This document shows positions 7,839 through 16,065 of a stretch of DNA of 64,000 bases, piece by piece (position 1 is the stretch's first letter; every line of letters begins with the position of its first letter). The stretch comes from Arenibacter palladensis (GTDB taxonomy: Bacteria > Bacteroidota > Bacteroidia > Flavobacteriales > Flavobacteriaceae), in the NCBI RefSeq assembly GCF_900129275.1, contig NZ_FQUX01000003.1, positions 1 through 64,000 on the forward strand, in the 5' to 3' direction. The notes beneath the pieces are model-generated. The model made no database searches. It was given only the letters and a program-made list of their open reading frames with translations, and was not told the origin of the DNA. A program made the translations under genes and the position numbers.

Positions 7839-8447
7839 ATGTCAATTCTAAATTCCTTGCTCCTAAAAACTTCCTCAGTAAAGAAAATTTGTATTTCATT
7901 CGTTGCAAGTCACTTGGTCCTGCTCCTGATGATGGTATTTACTTTGCCGGTGATCAATGATCAAATTGGAACCCAAGTTTTCGATCTCCAAACCTTTGGA
8001 TATGATGTTTCCGTAGCGAAATCAATTGTGGACAACTTGAACAATGAGACTACAGCCCTTTACCTTTTTCCGCAATTAAGCTTATTGGATGTACTGTATC
8101 CTTTTCTAATGGCGCTATTCTTAAGTAGCCTTTTGTTTCGACTTTTTAAAATAACCAAAACAACTAGTAAGGTAACATCAATACTGTTGGTTATTCCGTT
8201 CTTGGCGATGATCTTTGATTACGCAGAAAATATATGTGTTATTTTAATGATTACGAAATCAATCGAGATATCGGAAACCATCGTCCTATTATCAAGTACC
8301 TTTACGGTTTTAAAAGGAGTACTGACTTCAATTGCCTGGATGGCCATTTTAGTTTATGCTATTAAATGGTTTGGAATAAAAATTATTGAGCGGAACAAAA
8401 AACAAACAATGGTACATCACCCAAAAAGCTCTGGCAATAAATTTTGA
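7839..8447 (+). CDS. Four-helix membrane protein, hypothetical
   Basis: The 202-residue protein has four hydrophobic segments at about residues 15-38, 88-105, 115-138 and 155-175. The loop between the first two contains PVINDQIGTQVFDLQTFGY. I do not recognise a named family, though proteins of this outline are common in Bacteroidota near Crp-like regulators. It lies 70 nt downstream of the Crp-family gene. Its 3' end overlaps the convergent TetR gene by 31 nt, so the two transcripts are complementary at their ends. Confidence 0.75.
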   Translation: MSILNSLLLKTSSVKKICISFVASHLVLLLMMVFTLPVINDQIGTQVFDLQTFGYDVSVAKSIVDNLNNETTALYLFPQLSLLDVLYPFLMALFLSSLLFRLFKITKTTSKVTSILLVIPFLAMIFDYAENICVILMITKSIEISETIVLLSSTFTVLKGVLTSIAWMAILVYAIKWFGIKIIERNKKQTMVHHPKSSGNKF

Positions 8448-9046
8448 AATTCGCTTTTCCCTTGAGATGTAAGAAAGGGAAATAATATACTTAAGTAGGT
8501 ATTAACGTAATAATCTATATTATGGGCATCCAACTTATTTGAGTAAAGCCGACTGGAATATAGCCAAGTATTACCATAATTAATCATTCTTTCTGCTAAA
8601 AAGTTATATTCCTTTTCAAATGATGCTTCCCTCATCAAGTTTTTTTGTTTCAATTTTTCAAATAGGAAGAAACAGCCACCAATCCTATTTTTATAAACCT
8701 CTTGAAAATGTGCCCTCACCCTATCGCTTATGGACAGCAGGTTGTACAAATCTGTCCAAAAAAAGGTATAATCCAACATTCTCTTCATACTGCTCTCAAC
8801 ATCATTTCTAAGCTGTTCAATGGATACCTCGGTATTCGGTAACACATCTATCCTTTGATCAAATTCTTCAACCATTTCAAAGTAGAGGACTTCAAAAATA
8901 TCCTCCCGCTTTTTGAAATGATAATTTAAGTTTCCTGAACTCATTTTCATTTTTAAGGCTATCATTCTTATGGTGACATTATGATAGCCATTTTCGTTAA
9001 ATAAAGTCCTGGCGGCTTCCAAAATCAATTTCCTTTTTATACTCAT
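8417..9046 (-). CDS. TetR/AcrR-family repressor
   Basis: The 209-residue protein starts with the TetR helix-turn-helix: ILEAARTLFNENGYHNVTIRMIALKMKMSSGNLNYHFKKREDIFEVLYFEM. The C-terminal ligand and dimer domain is a helical, aromatic-rich segment without a known ligand. The gene is divergent from the alpha/beta-hydrolase gene at 9101. The 54-bp space between the starts carries two 22-bp direct repeats differing at a single base, which are the probable operators, so the regulator most likely controls both itself and the hydrolase. Confidence 0.92.
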   Translation of the reverse strand: MSIKRKLILEAARTLFNENGYHNVTIRMIALKMKMSSGNLNYHFKKREDIFEVLYFEMVEEFDQRIDVLPNTEVSIEQLRNDVESSMKRMLDYTFFWTDLYNLLSISDRVRAHFQEVYKNRIGGCFFLFEKLKQKNLMREASFEKEYNFLAERMINYGNTWLYSSRLYSNKLDAHNIDYYVNTYLSILFPFLTSQGKSEFQNLLPELFG

Positions 9047-9094
9047 TAGTAAACTTGTCCTAAAATAATATTATTAGTAAATTTGTCCTAAAAT
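9045..9094. promoter_or_regulatory. TetR operator: two 22-bp direct repeats
   Basis: Positions 9045-9066 and 9073-9094 are identical except for one base (C or T in GTAAAYTTGTCC), 28 bp apart. They fill the whole space between the divergent tetR and hydrolase starts and overlap the promoter boxes of the hydrolase gene. The match and position support a dimeric repressor bound at two sites. Confidence 0.75.
9055..9085 (+). promoter_or_regulatory. Promoter of the alpha/beta-hydrolase gene
   Basis: TTG (9055-9057), then 20 nt, then TAAATTTG (9078-9085) matches the Bacteroidota promoter pattern. Both boxes lie inside the two operator repeats, one in each, so repressor binding would block the polymerase directly. 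Confidence 0.65.
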
Positions 9095-9100
9095 TACGAA

Positions 9101-9958
9101 ATGAAATCATTATTCAGATCCGAAGAAGGAAAAAAACAAATTATAAATCTTTATGAGCAAAAACTAAGGGATTTAGAAATAGCCTATAAATACAAAATTA
9201 TTGAAACTATATATGGGAAAACCAATATCATTATAGCAGGAGATTCAACAAAACCCCCAATTTTGTTGATACACGGTTCAAATGGCTGTGCTCCCATAGC
9301 TTTAGAAACATATCCCAATCTGTATAAAGATTTTCAAGTATTTGCCATAGATGTGCTTGCCCAACCAAATAAAAGTGCTGAAACTAGATTGAGTATGAAA
9401 GACAATAGCTATGGCGTATGGATCAATGATATTATAAATCAGCTAAAGCTTAATAATGTTACCATGGCCGGTTTTTCCTTTGGGGGACTGATCATACTAA
9501 AAACTTTGATTCAGAATGAAAAAAATATCAAGGAAGTATTTTTGTCGGCCCCTGCTTTTATAGTCAATGGAAATCCACTAATTCTATTATTCAGGGTGTT
9601 TCTTCCTATGAAGCTTTATATAAAAACACAAAAGGTCAAATACCTTGAAAAATTTTTAAAAACCCTATTTACCGAGCCAGATAATTTTGCTCTTAAATAT
9701 TTAGCAAAAGTCTTTATTCAATTTAGAATGGATTTTACTCCTGTTCCCGTTATAACCAAAGAAGAGGCCTCACAAATAAGTACTCCGATTACCCTGTTTG
9801 CAGCTAAAAGGGATATAATGTTTCCTGGAACAAAAATGATAAACCGAGCAAATAAGATTTTCCCTTCCTTAAAAAAAGTAGTAATGCTGGAAAACTCTAA
9901 ACATGTCCAAAACAGGATGGATAATTATGCCATCGAAAAAATAATATTGAAAAATTAA
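9101..9958 (+). CDS. Alpha/beta-hydrolase, TetR-controlled
   Basis: The 285-residue cytoplasmic protein has the oxyanion-type motif ILLIHGSNG (about 54-62), the nucleophile elbow GFSFGG with Ser126, an acid in FAAKRDIMFPG, and a late histidine in ENSKHVQ. No signal peptide is present. The cap region (about 150-215) is rich in aromatic and basic residues. Ordinary esterase or lactonase chemistry is likely but the substrate cannot be told. It is transcribed away from the TetR gene with only 54 bp between, so the hydrolase is the probable main target of that repressor, perhaps acting on the repressor's ligand. Confidence 0.88.
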   Translation: MKSLFRSEEGKKQIINLYEQKLRDLEIAYKYKIIETIYGKTNIIIAGDSTKPPILLIHGSNGCAPIALETYPNLYKDFQVFAIDVLAQPNKSAETRLSMKDNSYGVWINDIINQLKLNNVTMAGFSFGGLIILKTLIQNEKNIKEVFLSAPAFIVNGNPLILLFRVFLPMKLYIKTQKVKYLEKFLKTLFTEPDNFALKYLAKVFIQFRMDFTPVPVITKEEASQISTPITLFAAKRDIMFPGTKMINRANKIFPSLKKVVMLENSKHVQNRMDNYAIEKIILKN

Positions 9959-10026
9959 AGTGCTGCATGTATATTTACAAAACGCTCACATTTAATGTAA
10001 AACTGTATTAGGGCAACCAAAGTAAA

Positions 10027-10845
10027 TTGAAAGATTTTTTTACATTATCAATCGTCCAGGACAAGGAAGGGAAGAAAAGGTATCGGTGGCAAATTGCAAT
10101 AACCTTACTAATTCTCTTCATACTTGGTTCCTTGATAAACATACCTTTTAGTAGGGAAGTCAAACGATTGAAATTGGAGGCCGGTATGGCAAACCTTAAT
10201 CTGAAGGGATCAATTTATGATGAGCTGTTGACCATTGGCATTAGTAGTCTTGTTTTGGGTACAATATTGATTTTTATTGGTTTATGGGTTTCTTCAAGAG
10301 CCAATCTGGGAGCTCCTCTACTGGCCAGTTTTTTTTCCAAGGAGCCTACGCACAAAACATTACATTGGAAAGCCTTACTTTCAAGTATTCTATTAGCAAC
10401 AATAGTAGCCTTACTCCTACTGGTATTATTTGAAGTGCAAAAAGAGTTTTATCCAGTTTCGCATAAACTAACACGCCCATCCAAGCCCTTTTATGCCCTT
10501 GTGTCATTCTCGGCCGGAATTAGCGAAGAAATAATATTCAGGTTAGGTTTGATGTCTTTAATAATTACGGTCATTCAATTTTTGAAAAAAGCAGATACTC
10601 CGTCGAATAAAATGATATGGACTGGCATTATAATTTCAGCAATAGTATTTGGCCTTGTTCATCTACCATTGTCAAAGAATTTTGTGGAGCCAACGCCTTT
10701 TACCATTGGTATAACAATGATAGGAAACTTAATAACGGGGTCAACATTTGGGTGGATATTTTGGAAACGGGGATTATTCATCGCTATTCTGTCACACATT
10801 ATCTTTGATCTAGTCTTTCACGTCATTGGAACACCATTTGGTTAA
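10027..10845 (+). CDS. CPBP-family intramembrane metalloprotease (CAAX protease-like)
   Basis: The 272-residue membrane protein has six or so hydrophobic segments and the three CPBP motifs: SEEIIFR (Glu167, Glu168, Arg172), FGLVHLPL (His212) and SHIIFDLVFH (His257 onward). These form the zinc-free or metal-dependent glutamate site of Rce1/Abi-type proteases. The start is TTG at 10027; an in-frame TAG at 10009-10011 leaves no upstream ATG, although a later start is possible. Members process prenylated or peptide substrates, or serve in bacteriocin immunity. Nothing adjacent indicates a bacteriocin, so the target is unknown. Confidence 0.85.
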   Translation: MKDFFTLSIVQDKEGKKRYRWQIAITLLILFILGSLINIPFSREVKRLKLEAGMANLNLKGSIYDELLTIGISSLVLGTILIFIGLWVSSRANLGAPLLASFFSKEPTHKTLHWKALLSSILLATIVALLLLVLFEVQKEFYPVSHKLTRPSKPFYALVSFSAGISEEIIFRLGLMSLIITVIQFLKKADTPSNKMIWTGIIISAIVFGLVHLPLSKNFVEPTPFTIGITMIGNLITGSTFGWIFWKRGLFIAILSHIIFDLVFHVIGTPFG

Positions 10846-10993
10846 AAAACAATTGCGATTTATACCAATACCGTGTACTAAAGCATCATCTGCCCCTGGA
10901 TATGGCAAGAGAGTTCAAGGCTGTAAATGGACAATTATGAATATTTCCTATATTGGGAATTATTAAAACCAAATCCATCATTTACTTAACCCT

Positions 10994-11857
10994 GTGAAAA
11001 CAATCCCCAACATATCATTCGAGAGCGATGACAACGAAAGAGAGTTGGAGTTCCTTCATCTACCCAAATTATTTGCCAAAATTAAGGAGGGGTTGGATCA
11101 TAATCCCAACCTGCCACATAGGGTGAGCTTTTTTGCCTTGTTGATCATTTTGGATGGAATGGGAAGTCACCAGATTGACCTGAAGGAATATCCTATAAAA
11201 AAAGGGACCGTATTAAAAATAGCCAAAGGTCAAGTGCATGCTTTTCAGGAAAACCCCAATTATGATGGATATCTAATTTTATTTACAGAGGAATTTGTAC
11301 TGAATTATTTTTCCAAATCTTCCATTGAGTTTATTTCCCATCTCTATAATTATCATATTAATGAACCACTGGTTGAAGGAGGTAATTTAAATGAAGCTTT
11401 CATAGAGAATGTACTTGCGGAGTTGGATGACCACAACACCTACGCACAAAGAAATATTGTAGCCGCCATGCTGGAGTTATATCTTTTGAGATTGGAACGT
11501 CTTTCCAAAACCGCGGATCAAAACAAGAAAAGCTATCAACACTATCCCTTGTTTCTAGAATTCAAAAATTTGGTGGAAAAACAACATACACAAACCCGCA
11601 ATGTTAAGGACTATGCAAAAATTCTGCAGATATCTACCAAACATTTGAACCAGATCGTAAAGGAATTTACCTTGAATACGGCCAAACATTTTATTGATGA
11701 TTTTGTAACCCTTGAAATAAAAAGAGCCATAGCCAGTACAAATTCAAGTTTAAAGGAAATAGGTTATGCCATAGGTTTTGACGAAATGACCAATTTTACC
11801 AAATTCTTTAAAAAACAAACCGGCACGACACCCAAACGGTTCAAAGCTGAATTATAA
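10994..11857 (+). CDS. AraC-family transcription regulator
   Basis: The 287-residue protein has an N-terminal cupin-like sensing domain (residues about 40-110, with GTVLKIAKGQVHAFQ) and a C-terminal AraC DNA-binding domain: VKDYAKILQISTKHLNQIVKEFTLNTAKHFI and SSLKEIGYAIGFDEMTNFTKFFKKQTGTTPKRFKAE. The start is GTG 10994. It precedes, by 256 nt, the alkylsulfatase-like gene and the redox/EgtBD gene run, and could regulate them; the sequence does not prove it. Confidence 0.9.
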   Translation: MKTIPNISFESDDNERELEFLHLPKLFAKIKEGLDHNPNLPHRVSFFALLIILDGMGSHQIDLKEYPIKKGTVLKIAKGQVHAFQENPNYDGYLILFTEEFVLNYFSKSSIEFISHLYNYHINEPLVEGGNLNEAFIENVLAELDDHNTYAQRNIVAAMLELYLLRLERLSKTADQNKKSYQHYPLFLEFKNLVEKQHTQTRNVKDYAKILQISTKHLNQIVKEFTLNTAKHFIDDFVTLEIKRAIASTNSSLKEIGYAIGFDEMTNFTKFFKKQTGTTPKRFKAEL

Positions 11858-12113
11858 AAATTTGGCTATCGAGTATAACCTTCTTACCCATATATTTATC
11901 GAGCTTTTGGTTTGAATTAGCAACATGAATTTTTGTCGACATTAAATCTTGTAGGTCTAACATCTAATAACCTTAGCACTAATTAATTTAGGTAGCTCCT
12001 AAAACTTTGGTTTCACTTTTACCATTTTTAGCAAAACATTTACCTTTCCCACGGTCATCAGTAGTGATAATTTTGTAAGGAATTAAACAAGTCTTCAAAT
12101 TAAATCTATTAAG

Positions 12114-13553
12114 ATGAACAAATTGAAAAGTCAAATAGCGGCTACATACTCTTTTAAAACATTAAAATACCAAACAATATTAAGAGGTGCTTTCCTTGTT
12201 TTGGGAATTATTTTGATGCCGGCATGTCAAAATTCACCCAATCAAAATACATCCCAAGTGCAGGATCAAGAACATCCGAATATCACCAAATTAAAAAGTC
12301 AGAATGCCGAATTTATTCCGGAAATCATCAAACTGAACGAAAAGGTATATGTGGCCGTAGGCTATGATGGTTCCAACGCCTCTATGGTAATTGGAGAACA
12401 AGGGGTAGTGATCATCGATGCGCTACGTGCCTTGGGTGCAGCGGAAAAGGTAGCGGAAGAGTTCCGGAACATAACCGATAAACCTGTAGAAGCTTTAATT
12501 TATACACATGGCCATCTGGATCATACTGGGGGCACATCAGCTTTTATAGGCAATAACAAAGACGTAAAGATCATTGCACGGGAAGGTTTTAAGGATGAGT
12601 TGCAGGAGCATTCTCCGGTAGAGCCCATATTAAAACAGAGAAACATACGGCAATTTGGACGCGATTTACCTGCTAAAGATATCATTAACAGAGGTGTGGC
12701 CCCAGGTATTACCCCAACCGATAGGGCCGGAAAAGGATATATTGCACCTAACCTTACATTTCAAGACTCTATAACCCTTAACCTGGCCGGTATAGATATT
12801 GAATTGCATGCCGCTGACGGGGAAACAAATGACGAACTCTTTGTTTGGATTCCCGATCTGAAAACATTATTTGCTGGAGATAATTACTACAAATCATTTC
12901 CAAACCTTTATGCTATTCGGGGTTCTCAATATAGGGATGTAAAATCATGGGGCGAATCCATTCGAAAAATGAGTACCTACCCTGTGGAATACCTTGTGCC
13001 GGGGCATACCCGTCCAGTTTCAGGAAAAACTATTGTCCATAGCAACTTAAAAAACTACTCAACAGCTATCTTAAGTGTATACCAACAAACCATAGATGCC
13101 ATGAACAAGGGGTATACACTACAACAAACCGTTGACAGCGTTAGGTTGGCCGATGCGTTAATAGAGCAACCCAACTTACAGGAGTTTTACGGGTCTGTGC
13201 CATGGGGCGTTCGCTCTATATTTTTGCACTATGTAGGCTGGTTTGATGGTAACCCTACCAACTTGTATCCCCTTTCTTCATCACAAGAGGCCAAACATAT
13301 GGTTGAATTGGCAGGCGGAGAGGAAAAAATGTTTTATAAACTGAACCAATCATTAGAAAAAAGTGATTACCAGTGGGGATTAGAGTTGGCCGACTATCTA
13401 CTACAAACTGACTATGAAAAAGTTAAAGTCACTAAAGTTAAGATAGCGCTTTTAAGAGTTTTGGCGGCGCAACAGATTAATGCTCCAGCAAGAAACTATT
13501 ACCTATCCTATTCTTATGAATTGGAGAAGAGTTTGAAAGAAAGCGTCTTATAA
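12114..13553 (+). CDS. Exported alkyl/aryl-sulfatase-like metallo-beta-lactamase-fold lipoprotein
   Basis: The 479-residue protein carries an N-terminal membrane/lipoprotein signal (lipobox-like LMPAC, Cys38) and the metallo-beta-lactamase metal motif THGHLDHTGG (His132, His134, Asp136, His137), followed by DGETNDELFVW, LFAGDNYY and VPGHTRP. Residues about 300-440 match the alkylsulfatase dimerisation domain (RSIFLHYVGWFDGNPTNLYP, AGGEEKMF). SdsA1/BDS1-type secondary alkylsulfatases have about 600-650 residues with a C-terminal SCP2-like domain; here the protein ends before that domain. It may hydrolyse sulfate esters such as detergents or algal compounds. The gene is followed by the redox/EgtBD run after 92 nt. 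Confidence 0.85.
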   Translation: MNKLKSQIAATYSFKTLKYQTILRGAFLVLGIILMPACQNSPNQNTSQVQDQEHPNITKLKSQNAEFIPEIIKLNEKVYVAVGYDGSNASMVIGEQGVVIIDALRALGAAEKVAEEFRNITDKPVEALIYTHGHLDHTGGTSAFIGNNKDVKIIAREGFKDELQEHSPVEPILKQRNIRQFGRDLPAKDIINRGVAPGITPTDRAGKGYIAPNLTFQDSITLNLAGIDIELHAADGETNDELFVWIPDLKTLFAGDNYYKSFPNLYAIRGSQYRDVKSWGESIRKMSTYPVEYLVPGHTRPVSGKTIVHSNLKNYSTAILSVYQQTIDAMNKGYTLQQTVDSVRLADALIEQPNLQEFYGSVPWGVRSIFLHYVGWFDGNPTNLYPLSSSQEAKHMVELAGGEEKMFYKLNQSLEKSDYQWGLELADYLLQTDYEKVKVTKVKIALLRVLAAQQINAPARNYYLSYSYELEKSLKESVL

Positions 13554-13645
13554 AAGTTTTTTAGACGTTTTCAGAATCATCATTGTCCTTAATACAACAC
13601 CTTTTTAAATAGCCAAATCGATGGCAATTTTGTAAAAAAACAACT

Positions 13646-13843
13646 ATGAGTCAAGTAGCCAATTGTCCAAGCTGCGGGGGCAAATCCAAAATAAAGGAAA
13701 TAGATGGCCAGATTACCTATGAAGCCATTCAAGATGCCGAAGTCTTTAAAAAAGTAGCTCAGCTTAAAAAGGCAATGGAAAAATATAAGGAAAAAGCCGA
13801 ATCCTTAGAAAAGGAATTGGAAGTTTTAACGACAAACAAATAG
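13646..13843 (+). CDS. Small zinc-ribbon/coiled-coil protein
   Basis: The 65-residue cytoplasmic protein has one CPSCG knuckle at residues 7-11 and then a charged helical stretch (about 33-62, with alternating KK/E repeats) that should form a coiled coil. Only one CxxC pair is present, so a zinc site would need two chains. It ends one base before the ferric-reductase-like gene and is probably the first gene of the six-gene run to EgtD. I know no function for it. Confidence 0.7.
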   Translation: MSQVANCPSCGGKSKIKEIDGQITYEAIQDAEVFKKVAQLKKAMEKYKEKAESLEKELEVLTTNK

Positions 13844-13844
13844 A

Positions 13845-14468
13845 ATGAATTTTATAAAACGAAACTACGGGTGGATGATTGTAGCCGTTTTGGCCCTATT
13901 GCCCCTATTTATCATTTTTGGTATGTTTAATATCGATTTTTCCAATGGGTTGTCCATTAGCCTGATTGAAGGTGCTGGAAGTGAAGGAAGATCCACTTTG
14001 GAAATGTTGTACCACATTTCCGGTGAGTTTGCCGTACGATGGATGACAGCCGTATTAACTTGTACCCCCTTCTTTATACTATTTGGGGTCAATAACCTTT
14101 TTGTACGCCAAGCCATGGGTATAGCCACAGCGGTATGGAGCATCCTGCACTTCATCATTTTTGTATGGGGCGAAGGACTTTTGGAAACATTTACCCAAGC
14201 CAACTACATTGCTGGCTTCATAGCGGTACTTATACTGCTTCCCTTGTTGTTTACATCCAATAGAAAATCCATGAAACGATTAAAGGTGAAGTGGAAAAAA
14301 TTGCAAAGTTTGGCGTATGTTGCCATAATTCTGAGTTTACTTCATGTAGCTCTTTTAGATAAAACCTGGCTGATCTATGCGGTAATTGTTGGTTTGGGAT
14401 TTATTATAAGAATAACCCCTATTAAAGAAAGCATTATGGCATATCGATTACAAATTAAAAAAATATAA
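13845..14468 (+). CDS. Ferric-reductase-like transmembrane haem protein (MsrQ-like)
   Basis: The 207-residue inner-membrane protein has about six hydrophobic helices and histidines placed as in the ferric reductase-like domain of MsrQ/YedZ: YHISGEFAVRWMTAV, RQAMGIATAVWSILHFIIFVWG and LQSLAYVAIILSLLHVALL. These histidines would hold b-type haem and pass electrons across the membrane. MsrQ normally partners the periplasmic MsrP methionine sulfoxide reductase, which is not in this window. Here the next genes encode an NmrA-type reductase and a SIP-type flavoprotein, possible cytoplasmic electron sources. The gene overlaps nothing but is spaced 1 nt from the preceding gene and 3 nt from the next, a tight operon. 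Confidence 0.8.
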   Translation: MNFIKRNYGWMIVAVLALLPLFIIFGMFNIDFSNGLSISLIEGAGSEGRSTLEMLYHISGEFAVRWMTAVLTCTPFFILFGVNNLFVRQAMGIATAVWSILHFIIFVWGEGLLETFTQANYIAGFIAVLILLPLLFTSNRKSMKRLKVKWKKLQSLAYVAIILSLLHVALLDKTWLIYAVIVGLGFIIRITPIKESIMAYRLQIKKI

Positions 14469-14471
14469 CCC

Positions 14472-15326
14472 ATGAAAATTGCAGTAACATCCGTTAGCGG
14501 ACAATTAGGGGCTTCAATAGCAAAAGCATTGATTCAGGAAATTGGTAAAGAAAACATAATAGGCATTGCACGCACACCTGAAAAGGCCATAGATCTGGGT
14601 GTGGAAGTAAGAAAAGGCGATTACAATAGTCGTGAAGATTTTGATGCAGCCTTAAAAGGAGTTGATAAATTGTTACTGGTTTCAGGAATGGACCAACCTC
14701 AAAAGAGAATTCAGCAACACCGTAACGTAATTGAAGCCGCAAAACTAAATGGAGTTCAAAAAATAGTGTACACCAGTATTGTAGGTGATGAAAAAAATAC
14801 GGCATTTAGTCCGGTGGTACAAAGCAATCGCCAAACGGAAGAAGATGTGCGCAACTCTGGATTACAATGGATTATTGGCAGAAACGGCATTTATGTTGAA
14901 CCCGACTTGGAATATATGGATACCTATGTAAAAGAAGGTAGAATTACCAACTGCGCCGCAGACGGAAAATGTACTTATACCAGTCGTGAGGAATTGGGTT
15001 TTGCCTACGCACAACTACTTTTAAATGATGGGCTTAACGGACAAACCCTAAATCTTGTTGGAGAAGCCATCACCCAAACGCAATTGGCGGAATATATCAA
15101 TCAGGTGTATAAAACCAATTTAAAATATACTACCGTTTCCGTTGAAGACTACAAAAAAGAACGCCAGGCAGCTTTGGGAGAATTCCTTGGAACCATCATT
15201 GCAGGTATTTATGAAGGCATAAGAAATGGTGCCAACGAAGTGGTTTCAGATTATGAGAAAGCTGCCGGCAGACCACATAAGTCACCCTTGGCCATGATAG
15301 AGAATTATCATAAAAAGCATTCATAA
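14472..15326 (+). CDS. NmrA/QorB-type atypical SDR (NAD(P)H:quinone reductase-like)
   Basis: The 284-residue protein has a Rossmann N-terminus MKIAVTSVSGQLGASIAKAL (the glycine motif is VSGQLG), followed by GDYNSREDFDAALKGVDKLLLVSG and KIVYTSIVG, as in the QorB/NmrA group. It lacks a classical YxxxK pair, which is usual for this branch. QorB members reduce quinones with NADPH; others only sense the NADP redox state. It lies 3 nt after the ferric-reductase-like gene and 10 nt before the SIP-type flavoprotein, in the six-gene redox run. The true substrate is unknown. Confidence 0.88.
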   Translation: MKIAVTSVSGQLGASIAKALIQEIGKENIIGIARTPEKAIDLGVEVRKGDYNSREDFDAALKGVDKLLLVSGMDQPQKRIQQHRNVIEAAKLNGVQKIVYTSIVGDEKNTAFSPVVQSNRQTEEDVRNSGLQWIIGRNGIYVEPDLEYMDTYVKEGRITNCAADGKCTYTSREELGFAYAQLLLNDGLNGQTLNLVGEAITQTQLAEYINQVYKTNLKYTTVSVEDYKKERQAALGEFLGTIIAGIYEGIRNGANEVVSDYEKAAGRPHKSPLAMIENYHKKHS

Positions 15327-15336
15327 AAACAAAGGC

Positions 15337-16065
15337 ATGAGTTTAATTGAGACCATATTAAAATCCGTAGTATTAAAAGATGCTGTAATCACCGGGAAAG
15401 TGAAGCTTTCCGAGGCTGCTTATAAAATTCGCCTACAAAACGATATCATAGGCAAGATCAACTTTATTCCCGGTTCTTTCCTACGTATGGGGCTTGGAAT
15501 TGGCAAAGACGAATTGTCCCTAAAGGACAAAATGAGAAGCTATAGCATTTGGGATATCAACAAAGACAAGTCATATATGGATGTAGCCATTGCTACCCAC
15601 AGCAATGGTATTGGCAGTCAATGGATAAAAGAATGCAATGTGGGCGAAAAGATTTATTTTAAAACCAAAAAGGGTAACTTTTTAGCGGATGATTCCGCAG
15701 AAAGTTACATGATGGTTGGCGATCTCTCTGCACTATCACACCTTTATATAATTCGCAGAAATATAGGCAAAGACAAACAGGTGGAAAGCATTTTGTACAG
15801 CCAAAACAAACAGGACCTATTTCCTGACGTTGATGGCACCCTCCCATTCGATTTTTACGAATTGCCAGAAAATCCTTCCGACGAGATCATTGCCTTGCTA
15901 CGAGAAAAAGTCGCTACTTTTAAAGGTAAAAGAATGGCATACATAGCAGGCGATAGTAGAGTTTGTGTGGCCTTGAACCGGTTTTTTAGACAGGAACTGC
16001 ATTGGGAAACCAAACAGATTAAAACCAAACCCTTCTGGAATCCAGATAAAAAAGGACTTGAATAA
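15337..16065 (+). CDS. Siderophore-interacting-protein (SIP)-type FAD reductase
   Basis: The 242-residue cytoplasmic protein matches the FAD/NAD(P)H SIP fold: FAD-binding MRSYSIWD (Arg-x-Tyr-Ser), IATHSNGIGSQWIKE for the flavin phosphate, YMMVGDLSALSHLYII for the nicotinamide side, and MAYIAGDSRVCVALNRFF near the end. SIP proteins release iron from ferric siderophores by reduction, or act as general ferredoxin-reductase-like electron donors. In this setting, beside a haem-type membrane reductase, it may supply electrons to the membrane or to EgtB; that is inference. Its TAA overlaps the EgtB ATG by one base (TAATG), so translation is coupled. Confidence 0.85.
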   Translation: MSLIETILKSVVLKDAVITGKVKLSEAAYKIRLQNDIIGKINFIPGSFLRMGLGIGKDELSLKDKMRSYSIWDINKDKSYMDVAIATHSNGIGSQWIKECNVGEKIYFKTKKGNFLADDSAESYMMVGDLSALSHLYIIRRNIGKDKQVESILYSQNKQDLFPDVDGTLPFDFYELPENPSDEIIALLREKVATFKGKRMAYIAGDSRVCVALNRFFRQELHWETKQIKTKPFWNPDKKGLE

